From: Butyriboletus loyo
Taxonomy: Eukaryota; Basidiomycota; Agaricomycetes; Boletales; Boletaceae
Direction of reading: 5' to 3'
NCBI GenBank assembly: GCA_038093515.1
Contig: JBBPSI010000081.1
Coordinates: 1-64,000 of the forward strand
DNA length: 64,000 nt
Positions 1-7,699 of the stretch are shown piece by piece (the stretch's first letter is position 1; each line of letters opens with the position of its first letter). The position numbers and the translations under genes were made by a program. The notes under the pieces were generated by a model. The model saw nothing but the letters and a program-made list of their open reading frames with translations. It was not told the DNA's origin and ran no database searches.

Positions 1-47
1 CCTAACATTTTTACGGTATTCCACCCTTCCCACACGTACACCACAAG

Positions 48-3000
48 ATGTCGTCCAACGCCGCCCTTCTTCGCGCACTCTCGCCATTCCACCAAGCCGA
101 ATATCAGCTGACGTCCCAGGCGGCTGCCGCATTCGGAGCCATGGAGCTGGATGAAACAGCTAAGTCAGTTGATCCCTCCTCCGTCACTCGTCACTCCCAG
201 TTGCAGGCTGCGAACTCGGTTGACGAGGTCATCGCTATGGTACCCGCGGATTACCGCTTCGTACTCCGTGAACCGCTCATCGCGGTTGGTAGCACAGCCC
301 AAAAGCTTGCTACTGCACGCTCCACTTTGGAGAAGTGGAGGGGCCATCAGTTGGCCGGTACGATCCCCCCCTTCCTTTCCCAGAAGGGCGTCGAGGTCCA
401 GTTTACCTCGGCGTTTGAGGAAAGCGCTGAAGGCAAGGCCCAAAAGGCTAAGCTTGATGAAGCGCATGCAGCCCATCTCAGGCTGCAGCTTGACAATATC
501 ATCCGTTGCAAGACGGATGAGATCAAGTTCCTCGAGGGGGCGTTGTCACCAACGACTCTGTACGAAATCCTTGCGCCCCTTGTCACTGACAGGGCGGGGT
601 ATCTTTCTCGCGAGAGGAAGTTACCCAGCGTTGTAAAAGACGCAGCAGGGAAAGTAGTCAACGTTGAGTGGCGGGTGAACGAGTCGTATGAGGCTATGGG
701 TAAGACCCTCCTCGACGACATCGTCATGTACGCCTATCGCGTGATGTCCATCATCGACACGATCGTAGCCGCTAGGGACTCTAAGTTCCAAGCTAAACGG
801 CGTTTACACACCCAGGCCGATGTGGCAATGGGGGACTCTAGTGGGTTACCCGCCGATGTGGGTGGCACAAGATCCATCCAATCTCTCGTTGACCAAGCAG
901 TTCACGCTGCTCTTGGGGGACGAGCCGGCCGCTCTAAAGAGGGTTCTTCAAAGGTAAGTCGTTATCATCCATATAACGACTTCATCGATGCTAAAGCTTC
1001 ATTTTACCCAGAAGCGACAGCAGCATCGCGGGGGACCTCCGTCTTCAGTGGGCGCGAATGTGCGTGGCGCACGGGGAAACAAACGTCCACGCTCTCGGAA
1101 CATCGCCTCACTACCTGTGGCAGCTCATCGTCGCGGACATACGCAAGGTCAACGGACTCAAGCGGCTCCGCGAGGTGGAGGACAACCTTCGGGCCTCCCA
1201 TACGTACCGCCTCCGGCTCAGAAGCAGCGGAGGGCAGCCCAAAGGGGTATACGGGCGGCTGCTCAAGCGGGGAAAAGAGCTGGAAAGGGAAAACGACAGG
1301 GCAAGTAGGCCCTATAAACGTCTTCGTAAATAGTTGTCAGAGTCGCACTGACATACCATCGGTACCTACTATACCGTCAACATTAGTACAAGGACATTTT
1401 ATATCTTGTAACATGCGTTCCTTTATTTACGGTGTACCTTCGTCGCTTCCTGACGAAATATTATCCCTTCCTCTACCTCTTGCGATCGATCTGGTGATTA
1501 AGAACACGCCCTCTAATATTGTGGAGGCTGCCAGGTTCAAAGATCACATTCATGTCGGTCCAGGGGTCTCTATTCCCGTAGAGATCGAGCATCAACTTAG
1601 CGTTGGTATGAAATATATGTTTCACCAACCACGTAACTCGTCATTGATACAAGACGCATGGTCCGACTTCATTCGTCGGTTCCGTTGGCGCGTTAAGTTC
1701 ATGCTCGAAGACGACAGAACCACTTACGATCCTGACTACGATGTGAGGGAACCTTCTAGAAAGAAACCTCCCGTATTACCGTTTTACGTCGAATTAGCTA
1801 TTCGAAAGGGCCGGAAATATGTACACGATACTATCTCCCATATACCTTCGGATGGCACCGTGGATGACACCTTTAAACCTCTCGGTCCAAGGCCTAATCT
1901 CATTCGACAGTTCTTATTGGATAACGACTACGTTATCACGCCTACAGATAAGAACCTTGGCATATCGGTGTCAGAGAGGACCTGGATCCTAAGTAAAAGT
2001 CTTGAATGTATCAGCAACGTCAACGAATACCAACGCTTGACTAATGCAGAAGCTAAGAGCATTCTCGACGGTAAATGCACAGTAATGCGCTTGTTGTCTA
2101 AAGAAGCAGAAGACTTCGACTGGAAATACGGCTCTGTTAGTGAATTCCTACTAAGTAAAGTCACTAAGCAAGGTGAAGAACACCATGTGCCGAGGTTTTA
2201 TGGCATCCCTAAGATCCATAAGGAACCCGTTAAGTTCCGTCCCATTCTTCCGTGTCACTCGGCTATACAGAATCCAGCCGCGAAGTTCGCTTCTAAAATG
2301 CTCAAACCGATCATCATGTCGGCGCCAACCATCATACATGGTACCAAAGACCTGGCGATAAAATTGAGCTCGCTCAGTCTTACACACCATCGAGAAATAT
2401 ACATTGTTACCGGTGATGTCGTCGCGTACTACCCTAATATTCCACTTAGGAAGTGTCTAGATCGAACGTACGATCTATATTTCGAACACTATTGGAACGT
2501 ACCCGATCATGACGATAGCTATAAAATCAGGGAACAACAGCTATTTAAACATTGTCTCGAAGTAGGGAATACTGAGCTCGTCACGCAGTTTGACGGTGTA
2601 ACTTATGTCCAACTCAATGGCCTTGCTATGGGCGTTGCAGATTCACCAGACCTCGCTAACCTGTATGGGTGGTTCTGTGAACGAAGGGACAAAGTCCAAC
2701 AACACCGCGACATCGCCTTTTACGGTAGATATATCGACGATTGTATGGCAATCGTTTACGCTTCGAGTGAACACGAAGCTATACGTATTGTTTCGGACAC
2801 AGTCCGAATCGATGACTGCGAAATAACCTGGGGGGCCGGTAAGTCACAACCCTTCCTGGACATGATGTTGTACGTCGACGGACACAACAAACTCCAGCAT
2901 TTGCCTTATAGGAAGGCACGGTCCCACCAGGAAAGAATTCCATGGATAAGTGCTCACCCATTAGACGTCAAACGAGGAACGTTCTATGGTGAGATGTCAC

Positions 3001-3728
3001 GCCTAGCCACGTTGAGTAGTACACCCGAACACTACCAGGAGGCCATACAGTCGCTGGTTGCACTGTATGTCAAACGTGGTTATCCACCGGCGTTAGTAGC
3101 GTATTGGCGTAAGGAACAATATACCAAGCGATGGGAACAACGCTTGAGCATACGCGAACAAGAACGAGAGACGCAAGACGTCTTGGTCCTTAAGTCACAC
3201 TACAATACTGCTTGGAATTACTTTCACGCATGGGAACTTGGTAACACCATGATGGAATACATGCGCACTTGGCTCGACAGAGCCGAGCGTAGAGAATTCA
3301 ACCGCGAATTCCCGCCGATACCGGTCGGCTACGGAGATGACATCGATGCTTCGGCGTTGACTATTTTCTTGCCCGACGACCAAGGTAACGAGGTCGTAGT
3401 CCCGGATATTCGGAGAATCGGTATTCTTGACCGCCGTGTCATTGTGTCTCGAAAACGGACACTCAATGTCAACGACTTAGCAAGTCTTTGGAAACACACG
3501 GTGTTGGAAAAGCTGGACGAGCAGGTCGGGGCTGAAGTAACCAATCCTACTTCACTTGATGCCCCCCCGGATGTTCTAGACATGACAAATCTCCATCGCC
3601 ATCGATCAGGACGACTGATCGACTTAGGTGGCGACAGCGAGAGCAATTTGCATCGTCGCTCTCCAAGCCCAGTCTTCACGGACACTACAGACATGGCGAA
3701 CGTCCTACTTCGTGTAGGATTGCGCTAG
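48..3728 (+). CDS. Penelope-like (Coprina-type) reverse transcriptase
   Basis: The uninterrupted ORF from ATG 48 encodes 1226 aa. The RT core is clear: a TPTDKN block near residue 631, FRPILPC, the motif A Asp in TGDVVAYYPNIP (about D790), the LAMGVADSP motif, and the catalytic YIDD (about residues 895-898). A conserved-looking thumb-like region follows (SAHPLDVKRG). No C-terminal GIY-YIG signature is visible. Residues about 303-420 of the unspliced frame are Ser/Thr/Gly-rich and look like a shadow. Splicing 954-1011 (GT-AG, 58 nt) and 1301-1386 (GC-AG, 86 nt) switches this stretch to a strongly basic Arg/Lys/Gln/Pro-rich sequence and returns exactly to the RT frame, giving about 1178 aa. The product should copy element RNA onto a chromosome-end 3' OH. 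It is unbroken and so may be a recent copy. The unspliced form cannot be excluded. Confidence 0.85.
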   Translation: MSSNAALLRALSPFHQAEYQLTSQAAAAFGAMELDETAKSVDPSSVTRHSQLQAANSVDEVIAMVPADYRFVLREPLIAVGSTAQKLATARSTLEKWRGHQLAGTIPPFLSQKGVEVQFTSAFEESAEGKAQKAKLDEAHAAHLRLQLDNIIRCKTDEIKFLEGALSPTTLYEILAPLVTDRAGYLSRERKLPSVVKDAAGKVVNVEWRVNESYEAMGKTLLDDIVMYAYRVMSIIDTIVAARDSKFQAKRRLHTQADVAMGDSSGLPADVGGTRSIQSLVDQAVHAALGGRAGRSKEGSSKVSRYHPYNDFIDAKASFYPEATAASRGTSVFSGRECAWRTGKQTSTLSEHRLTTCGSSSSRTYARSTDSSGSARWRTTFGPPIRTASGSEAAEGSPKGYTGGCSSGEKSWKGKTTGQVGPINVFVNSCQSRTDIPSVPTIPSTLVQGHFISCNMRSFIYGVPSSLPDEILSLPLPLAIDLVIKNTPSNIVEAARFKDHIHVGPGVSIPVEIEHQLSVGMKYMFHQPRNSSLIQDAWSDFIRRFRWRVKFMLEDDRTTYDPDYDVREPSRKKPPVLPFYVELAIRKGRKYVHDTISHIPSDGTVDDTFKPLGPRPNLIRQFLLDNDYVITPTDKNLGISVSERTWILSKSLECISNVNEYQRLTNAEAKSILDGKCTVMRLLSKEAEDFDWKYGSVSEFLLSKVTKQGEEHHVPRFYGIPKIHKEPVKFRPILPCHSAIQNPAAKFASKMLKPIIMSAPTIIHGTKDLAIKLSSLSLTHHREIYIVTGDVVAYYPNIPLRKCLDRTYDLYFEHYWNVPDHDDSYKIREQQLFKHCLEVGNTELVTQFDGVTYVQLNGLAMGVADSPDLANLYGWFCERRDKVQQHRDIAFYGRYIDDCMAIVYASSEHEAIRIVSDTVRIDDCEITWGAGKSQPFLDMMLYVDGHNKLQHLPYRKARSHQERIPWISAHPLDVKRGTFYGEMSRLATLSSTPEHYQEAIQSLVALYVKRGYPPALVAYWRKEQYTKRWEQRLSIREQERETQDVLVLKSHYNTAWNYFHAWELGNTMMEYMRTWLDRAERREFNREFPPIPVGYGDDIDASALTIFLPDDQGNEVVVPDIRRIGILDRRVIVSRKRTLNVNDLASLWKHTVLEKLDEQVGAEVTNPTSLDAPPDVLDMTNLHRHRSGRLIDLGGDSESNLHRRSPSPVFTDTTDMANVLLRVGLR
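954..1011 (+). other. Putative GT-AG intron inside the RT gene
   Basis: A GTAAGT donor follows codon 302 and the acceptor is TTTTACCCAG. The 58-nt length is typical of the host genes here. The downstream open frame (1012-1308) is highly basic and has no stop until just beyond the second putative donor. Introns are known in some Penelope-like elements of animals, so this is plausible, but the unspliced frame is also open. Confidence 0.5.
1301..1386 (+). other. Putative GC-AG intron inside the RT gene
   Basis: The donor GCAAGT at 1301 and an acceptor ending ATTAG at 1386 give an 86-nt intron. It takes the basic exon 1012-1300 back into the RT frame with the correct phase. A GC donor is non-canonical, so this rests on frame logic together with the 954-1011 intron. 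Confidence 0.4.
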
Positions 3729-4392
3729 ATGCTCAACGACCCCCGGCTAACGGTCGGTACGAATAGGTCGATCGAACACGCTGTCTGAAACTTATGTAGC
3801 ACTCGCACCAGACAAACTATGTCGTTGGCAGGTTTACTACGACCAAGGACTGCTATTAGTCTTTGCGCAGAAACACGCTGTGACCCCCGGTACTTGACGG
3901 ATGCCCTTAATCCTTGCTTAGGCGGGAACAAAAGAACCTGAAAAGGATTTTTTGTTGGATATGATGTTGACGAAAGGATATGCGCTAGTAAGCCTTGTAC
4001 GAAAACAATGCGAAGTCGTAGACTACAACCAACCATTGTAGTAAGTCTACCGCGAGTCTACGCCGAGCTAGGCGTTAGTATTTCTGACTCGTTTGTCCCT
4101 CTGTGAAACCACTGGTTTTAGACTGTCTCAGCCGTTGGCTGTCGACGCAAGACCGGACTGGCTGCTTTCCCATGCTTACCTTGCGGTAAGTAGGACTCTA
4201 TGTCGCTCTTACATGACATACTTACCTCGGTTGTTAGGGAGCCTAAGCTAACTCTAACATAACCCTAACCGTGAGTTCTACTACGTTAACTGCCACGATA
4301 CGCAGTAGCTGATAGTGCCTCTGCACACAGTAACCTAAACCCTAACCTCTAACCCTAATAGCCGGAACCCCCGGCATGGGGGGTCGATAACA
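3729..4392 (+). other. Retroelement 3' region with telomere-like motifs, no gene
   Basis: No convincing coding frame. It contains an AACCCTAACC motif at 4261-4270 and a denser set at 4331-4360. The stretch from about 4351 to 4392 is a diverged duplicate of the start of the repeat unit (AATAGCCGG, then CCCCCGGCAT). An inverted, diverged copy of the terminal hairpin lies at 3917-3967. Confidence 0.6.
3917..3967 (-). repeat. Inverted, diverged copy of the element's terminal hairpin
   Basis: The flanks TTAGGCGGGAAC on the left and TTTTTTGTTGGATATGATG on the right match the reverse complement of the unit ends (TTAGGAGGAAAC and TTTTTTTGTTGGATATGAGG), with a diverged centre. It therefore lies in the opposite orientation to the other copies. 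Confidence 0.55.
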
Positions 4393-4837
4393 CTAACCCT
4401 AATAGCCGGTACCCCCGGCATTGGGGTCAAGATACCGATTTCGAGGATGCCCCCCCGGCATGTGGGTCGGAGTTTAAAGATCGGATCTAACCGGGATCTT
4501 ATCTGTGTTTAAACTCCGACGGGAATCTCCGGGTCTAGACCCCATTCCCACGGTCATCTCCGTCCAAACAAGGTTTGCTTCTCACGAGATAAGGTTCAAT
4601 TTCTCAGGAGATAAGGTTACGTCAAGCAAAAGAAGACGCCACACGGCGGTAATTAAAACTGAATTGAGTCAGGTCCCCGATCAAGGAACCACTCCCACGT
4701 CACACGGAGATTAAAGTCGCTAGGGAAACGCGGCTAGACGGAGATCCGGTGACGTGTCTTCTTTCTATATTTGCTATCAGCTTATCGCAAGGTAACGCGC
4801 ACGGACCAAGATTGCGCCTATAAAGCAAGGTTCGTGC

Positions 4838-4853
4838 CATCGATCGTTCGATG
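4838..4853 (+). repeat. Small hairpin just 5' of ribozyme A
   Basis: CATCGA and TCGATG flank a 4-nt loop immediately upstream of the hammerhead. The same hairpin precedes ribozyme B at 5532-5547. It may insulate ribozyme folding; this is inference. Confidence 0.5.
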
Positions 4854-4856
4854 ACC

Positions 4857-4931
4857 AAAAACAGATCTGATGAGTCATATGACGAAACAGGTGTGAGGTC
4901 CTAAGTAAAGACCCCACTGTTATCTGTTTTT
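4857..4931 (+). ncRNA. Hammerhead ribozyme A, type I topology
   Basis: All conserved core elements are visible. CTGATGA is at 4867-4873 and GAAA at 4884-4887. The cleavage-site U-H (T4920, T4921) precedes the 3' strand of stem I. Stem I pairs 4857-4866 with 4922-4931 over 10 bp. Stem II is the self-complementary GTCATATGAC (4874-4883). Stem III starts with ACAG/CTGT and extends with GGTC/GACC around the loop CTAAGTAAA. Cleavage is predicted after 4921. Hammerheads are established in Penelope-like elements. The open stem is stem I, so the topology is type I, and stem III is longer than in minimal versions. Confidence 0.88.
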
Positions 4932-4960
4932 CTACAGCTCTCAGTTTTCAATACCTCATA

Positions 4961-4999
4961 TCCAACAAAAAAAGCTTCGCTTTTTTTGTTTCCTCCTAA
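4961..4999 (+). repeat. Terminal hairpin, copy 1 (end of unit A)
   Basis: The hairpin AACA7GC-TTC-GCT7GTT lies next to TTTCCTCCTAA. The CCTAA at its end is the first telomeric unit, so the RNA 3' end could pair with a TTAGG overhang. Confidence 0.8.
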
Positions 5000-5040
5000 C
5001 CTAACCTAACCTAACCTAACCTAACCTAACCTAACCTAAC
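4995..5040 (+). repeat. Interstitial telomere-like array (CCTAA)9
   Basis: Nine perfect 5-bp CCTAA units plus one base follow directly on the TTTCCT end of unit A. Other junctions in this region show 6-bp CCCTAA. The array separates unit A from a short hairpin-only remnant. Confidence 0.9.
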
Positions 5041-5086
5041 TCATGTCCAACAAAAAAAGCTTCGCTTTTTTTGTTTCCTCCTAATC
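5041..5086 (+). repeat. Hairpin-only remnant of the element 3' end
   Basis: The last roughly 40 nt of the element (TCCAACA7 stem, GCTTCGC loop region, T7GTTTCCTCCTAA) stand alone between the CCTAA array and unit B. It looks like a severely 5'-truncated insertion. Confidence 0.7.
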
Positions 5087-5692
5087 CTAACCCTAATAGC
5101 CGGTACCCCCGGCATTGGGGTCAAGATACCGATTTCGAGGATGCCCCCCCGGCATGTGGGTCGGAGTTTAAAGATCGGATCTAACCGGAATCTTATCTGT
5201 GTTTAAACTCCGACGGGAATCTCCAGGTCTAGACCCCATTCCCACGGTCATCTCCGTCCAAACAAGGTTTGCTTCTCACGAGATAAGGTTCAATTTCTCA
5301 GGAGATAAGGTTACGTCAAGCAAAAGAAGACGCCACACGGCGGTAATTAAAACTGAATTGAGTCAGGTCCCCGATCAAGGAACCACTCCCACGTCACACG
5401 GAGATTAAAGTCGCTAGGGAAACGCGGCTAGACGGAGATCCGGTGACGTGTCTTCTTTCTATTTTTGCTATCAGCTTATCGCAAGGTAACGCACACGGAC
5501 CAAGATTGCGCCTATAAAGCAAGGTTCGTGCCATCGATCGTTCGATGACCAAAAACAGATCTGATGAGTCATATGACGAAACAGGTGTGAGGTCCTAAGT
5601 AAAGACCCCACTGTTATCTGTTTTTCTACAGCTCTCAGTTTTCAATACCTCATATCCAACAAAAAAAGCTTCGCTTTTTTTGTTTCCTCCTA
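5087..5692 (+). repeat. Terminal repeat unit B (pLTR-like)
   Basis: Near-identical to unit A at 694-bp offset. It opens with CCTAACCCTAATAGCC and closes at 5692 with TTTCCTCC, followed by TAACCCTAAG and then unrelated DNA. It holds the second hammerhead. Confidence 0.8.
5551..5625 (+). ncRNA. Hammerhead ribozyme B, type I topology
   Basis: This is the second copy of the hammerhead. CTGATGA is at 5561-5567, stem II at 5568-5577 and GAAA at 5578-5581. Cleavage is predicted after T5615. Stem I pairs 5551-5560 with 5616-5625. The sequence is identical to ribozyme A across the core and all three stems. Confidence 0.88.
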
Positions 5693-6185
5693 ACCCTAAG
5701 AGTTTCCTTGGGGCGGTGGTGGCGGCGCGTATCTGCGCGGGGGAGGAAGAGGCACGCATGGCTCTCCCTATGGCTCTTGCCTTTTCAATAGGGGAGCCAG
5801 TTCGGCGGGCTGCTCCCAAGGAGAGGGCTTTCTGAAGTGGGGTCTGTCGGGCGGCGGGGAGGGGGATTGCGCGTAAGTGCGCGACGGGGGAAGAGGCACG
5901 CATGGCTCTTCCGATGGCTTGCGCTTTCCAAAGCGGGGAACGGCGGGTGGCGGGGCGGGTGACAGTCGTAAAGGTTTCTTCTGCCGCGGCAGGATGAATG
6001 TGGAAGGGGTTTCGGCAATCTGCTCGCAAGCAGGTAGGAGGCGTGTCTTCTACCGCAGTAGGATGATGGTGGAAGGGGTTGTGACACACTGCTCGCGAGC
6101 AGGTGATGGCGGCGGCGGCGATGGCATGGACAATCTTGTCCTCGGTCTTCTCAGCGAGAAGGGCGTATCTGTTGGTGAAAGACAT
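5595..6185 (-). pseudogene. Truncated ORF with His/Cys repeats, cut by the retroelement junction
   Basis: From ATG 6185 the minus strand is open for 196 codons. I do not recognise the protein. It shows two repeats of a C-x4-C-x-NPFH-x-HP motif about 27 residues apart, then two copies of an AIGRAMRASS block, the second with SPIEKAR before it. The last roughly 33 residues are encoded by the retroelement hairpin and unit B, so the native C-terminus is missing. GC content is higher than in the flanking retroelement. Inference: a gene or mobile-element ORF lost its 3' part when the chromosome end broke and was capped. It could still be expressed as a chimera. Confidence 0.4.
5655..5697 (+). repeat. 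Terminal hairpin, copy 3 (end of unit B) with telomeric junction
   Basis: Same hairpin as in unit A, followed by CCTAACCCTAAG and then GC-rich DNA unrelated to the element. This is the centromere-proximal boundary of the retroelement block. Confidence 0.75.
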
Positions 6186-7088
6186 GGCGGTCTCGGGGCG
6201 ACTTCGCAAAGTTGGAGACGGCGGCGGGCTGGGGGCGGCTTTACTGTTGAAGAACAGAAGCAGGAAGAGAGCTAATTCTTTTGTTACGCTGATAGCGCAC
6301 AATAACTAGCAGCGAGCACTTGACTAGGGGCTCGAGCCTAATAAGGAAAGTGCCGACTCGCGTGAACGACGCTATCGGGTGTCTTGCAAAGCAAGTGTCG
6401 GCGAGATCTTGTGTGGTGGCGACCAGACGAGATCGAGCAGGCTCTTATCGGCTTTATCGGCGGTGGGGATATGAGGTAGATTACTATGCACTTGGTAGAT
6501 GCGTAGAATGTAGCGGAACTCGTACTAGTACTCTTGGCACGTCACAGACCGAGCTGTGCGGGCAGCAGACCGATGTGTGAAGGGGGGCTATGAGTCCGTC
6601 CGAGTCATAGCGGCGAAAGAAGGAAGCGGCAAAGTGCCGGTAACGAGGGAGCGAAGCTCCGAGTAAGATGGCGACATCGTCAGCGAATGAGAAGAGCTGA
6701 AGGCGAAGTGACGATGTCCATGAGGCGAGCCCCACAGGGCGAAGGGTGCGCGAACGGCGGAGCCCTTGGATACGGGTCTCGACGCGAAGGTACTGACGCG
6801 TCGTAATCTAGTCACGTGCTAGTCACGTGATGTAAGAAATGTCATTGGTCAAATAAAGAGGGACGCGACAGCTCAGCTGAAGGTCCGGCCCGACGGGGCG
6901 AGAAGACAGGGGCTATCTCGTGCAACGGCACAGAGACTCGCAGGAGCAACCGGGGAAGTGGATAACGTCCACTAGGCGACTGGGGAGCGGGCGATGGGCG
7001 GCATCGCAAGGCGGCGGGGGCGGCGGGGACGCGTAAGCGTGGGAAAACGAGTGGCGGGGTACGCTTAGGGGTAAAACTGTAACATAAT

Positions 7089-7128
7089 ATATCCAACAAA
7101 AAAAGCTTTGCTTTTTTTGTTTCCTCCC
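7089..7128 (+). repeat. Isolated retroelement terminal hairpin, copy 4
   Basis: TATCCAACA7GCTTTGCT7GTTTCCTCCC matches the other hairpins with one loop change (TTTG for TTCG) and a diverged end (CCCAAAC in place of CCTAA). It is an older solo remnant about 1.4 kb inside the block. Confidence 0.65.
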
Positions 7129-7560
7129 AAACTTACCTGAGCTAGTTCCTGCGAGCATCCTCACATCCTACAAAAAGAGCTTTTGACAGGATGGGGCATC
7201 ATGCATAGAGCCTATCCCCCAAAGGATAAATGAATATATTGTAGTGTAGCATCACTATCGACGACGGATTGCGAATTCGTGCACACTGAAGTCGCTCCGC
7301 ATGCGTTAATTGCCCTGATGAGTCATACCGTCATGTAACGACGCGTGCTGACTCATCGCGCCAAATTGGGTATGTCTCGTTTCTGCAACTTTGGCGATGC
7401 CCATCACTTGCCTGCTGTCCGGCCGATTCCGATCCAACCAGTAGGGTTCGAATACCAGGCCGTCTAATCGGTCGACATTTTCCGTTTGCAGGCCTGTCTG
7501 CAGTTCCACCTGTGGTCGGTTGTGCGCTTTCTCAGCTCACAGCATTGGCAAACACCCCGA

Positions 7561-7633
7561 GACTGCCACTTTGGGAGGACTTGGCAAACATGACAGAATT
7601 CCACCACACGAACGTGCATTCATATATATATAC
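7561..7633 (+). promoter_or_regulatory. Phytase copy 1 promoter with TATA stretch
   Basis: ATATATATATAC at 7622-7633 lies 67 bp upstream of ATG 7700. The block GCCACTTTGGGAGGA (near 7565-7579) and the TATA stretch are conserved upstream of phytase copy 3 (56189-56253, minus), so the duplication included the promoter. Confidence 0.55.
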
Positions 7634-7699
7634 TAATGGATCCATCTCGCATCATGCATTGCTTGTTCCACGTTCTCGACAATGGGCGGTTTGGTTGCC

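Larger units (their letters stand above)
4393..4994 (+). repeat. Terminal repeat unit A (pLTR-like)
   Basis: This unit is repeated at an exact 694-bp offset as unit B, with about four substitutions seen by eye (for example CCGGGATC versus CCGGAATC, and CTATATTTG versus CTATTTTTG). It starts in an AACCCTAATAGCC motif and ends in the A7/T7 hairpin and TTTCCT. Penelope-like elements often carry such head-to-tail pseudo-LTRs. An alternative reading is that A and B are the 3' ends of two successive telomere additions. An identical 69-aa open frame occurs in both units, but this is expected from DNA identity alone. Confidence 0.8.
1..5692 (+). mobile_element. Telomere-associated Penelope-like retroelement (Coprina-type), full length
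   Basis: The block holds a Penelope-type reverse transcriptase gene (48-3728), a long 3' region with scattered CCCTAA-like motifs (4261-4360), two 694-bp-offset repeat units with hammerhead ribozymes, and terminal hairpins that run into CCTAA repeats. No GIY-YIG endonuclease follows the RT domain. Known: endonuclease-deficient Penelope-like elements of fungi (Coprina) and rotifers (Athena) attach to exposed telomere ends, with their 5' end pointing to the telomere and their 3' end abutting telomeric repeats. Seen: the RT reads away from the left edge, base 1 begins with CCTAAC, and CCTAA/CCCTAA reads 5' to 3' on this strand, as expected for a left chromosome end. Inference: the window starts at or very near a telomere. 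The outer limits of the element are uncertain. Confidence 0.85.
6186..7699. other. Subtelomeric stretch with no assignable gene
   Basis: Several short open frames exist on both strands but none shows a recognisable domain or coding context. Two GTCACGTG sites lie near 6813-6832. A fourth copy of the retroelement hairpin sits at 7089-7128. The 3' part (about 7540-7699) is the promoter of phytase copy 1. Confidence 0.5.

Noticed and set aside
954..1320. Serine-rich middle of the 1226-aa RT frame as a genuine domain
   Set aside because: Composition looks like an out-of-frame reading of the basic exon; kept only as the alternative unspliced form.
4961..4999. A/T-rich hairpin with T-run as a bacterial-type terminator
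   Set aside because: The setting is a eukaryotic retroelement; the hairpin marks element 3' ends beside telomeric repeats.
4995..5040. CCTAA array as a CRISPR or microsatellite locus
   Set aside because: No spacers; the motif and junctions are telomeric.
4505..5408. Two identical 69-aa open frames (4505-4714 and 5199-5408) as a gene pair
   Set aside because: They are identical because the surrounding 694-bp-offset DNA is duplicated; there is no independent coding evidence and they lie in the retroelement terminal units.
5877..6275. Glycine-rich 132-aa frame on the plus strand
   Set aside because: Composition is explained as the antisense of the His/Cys-repeat ORF on the minus strand.
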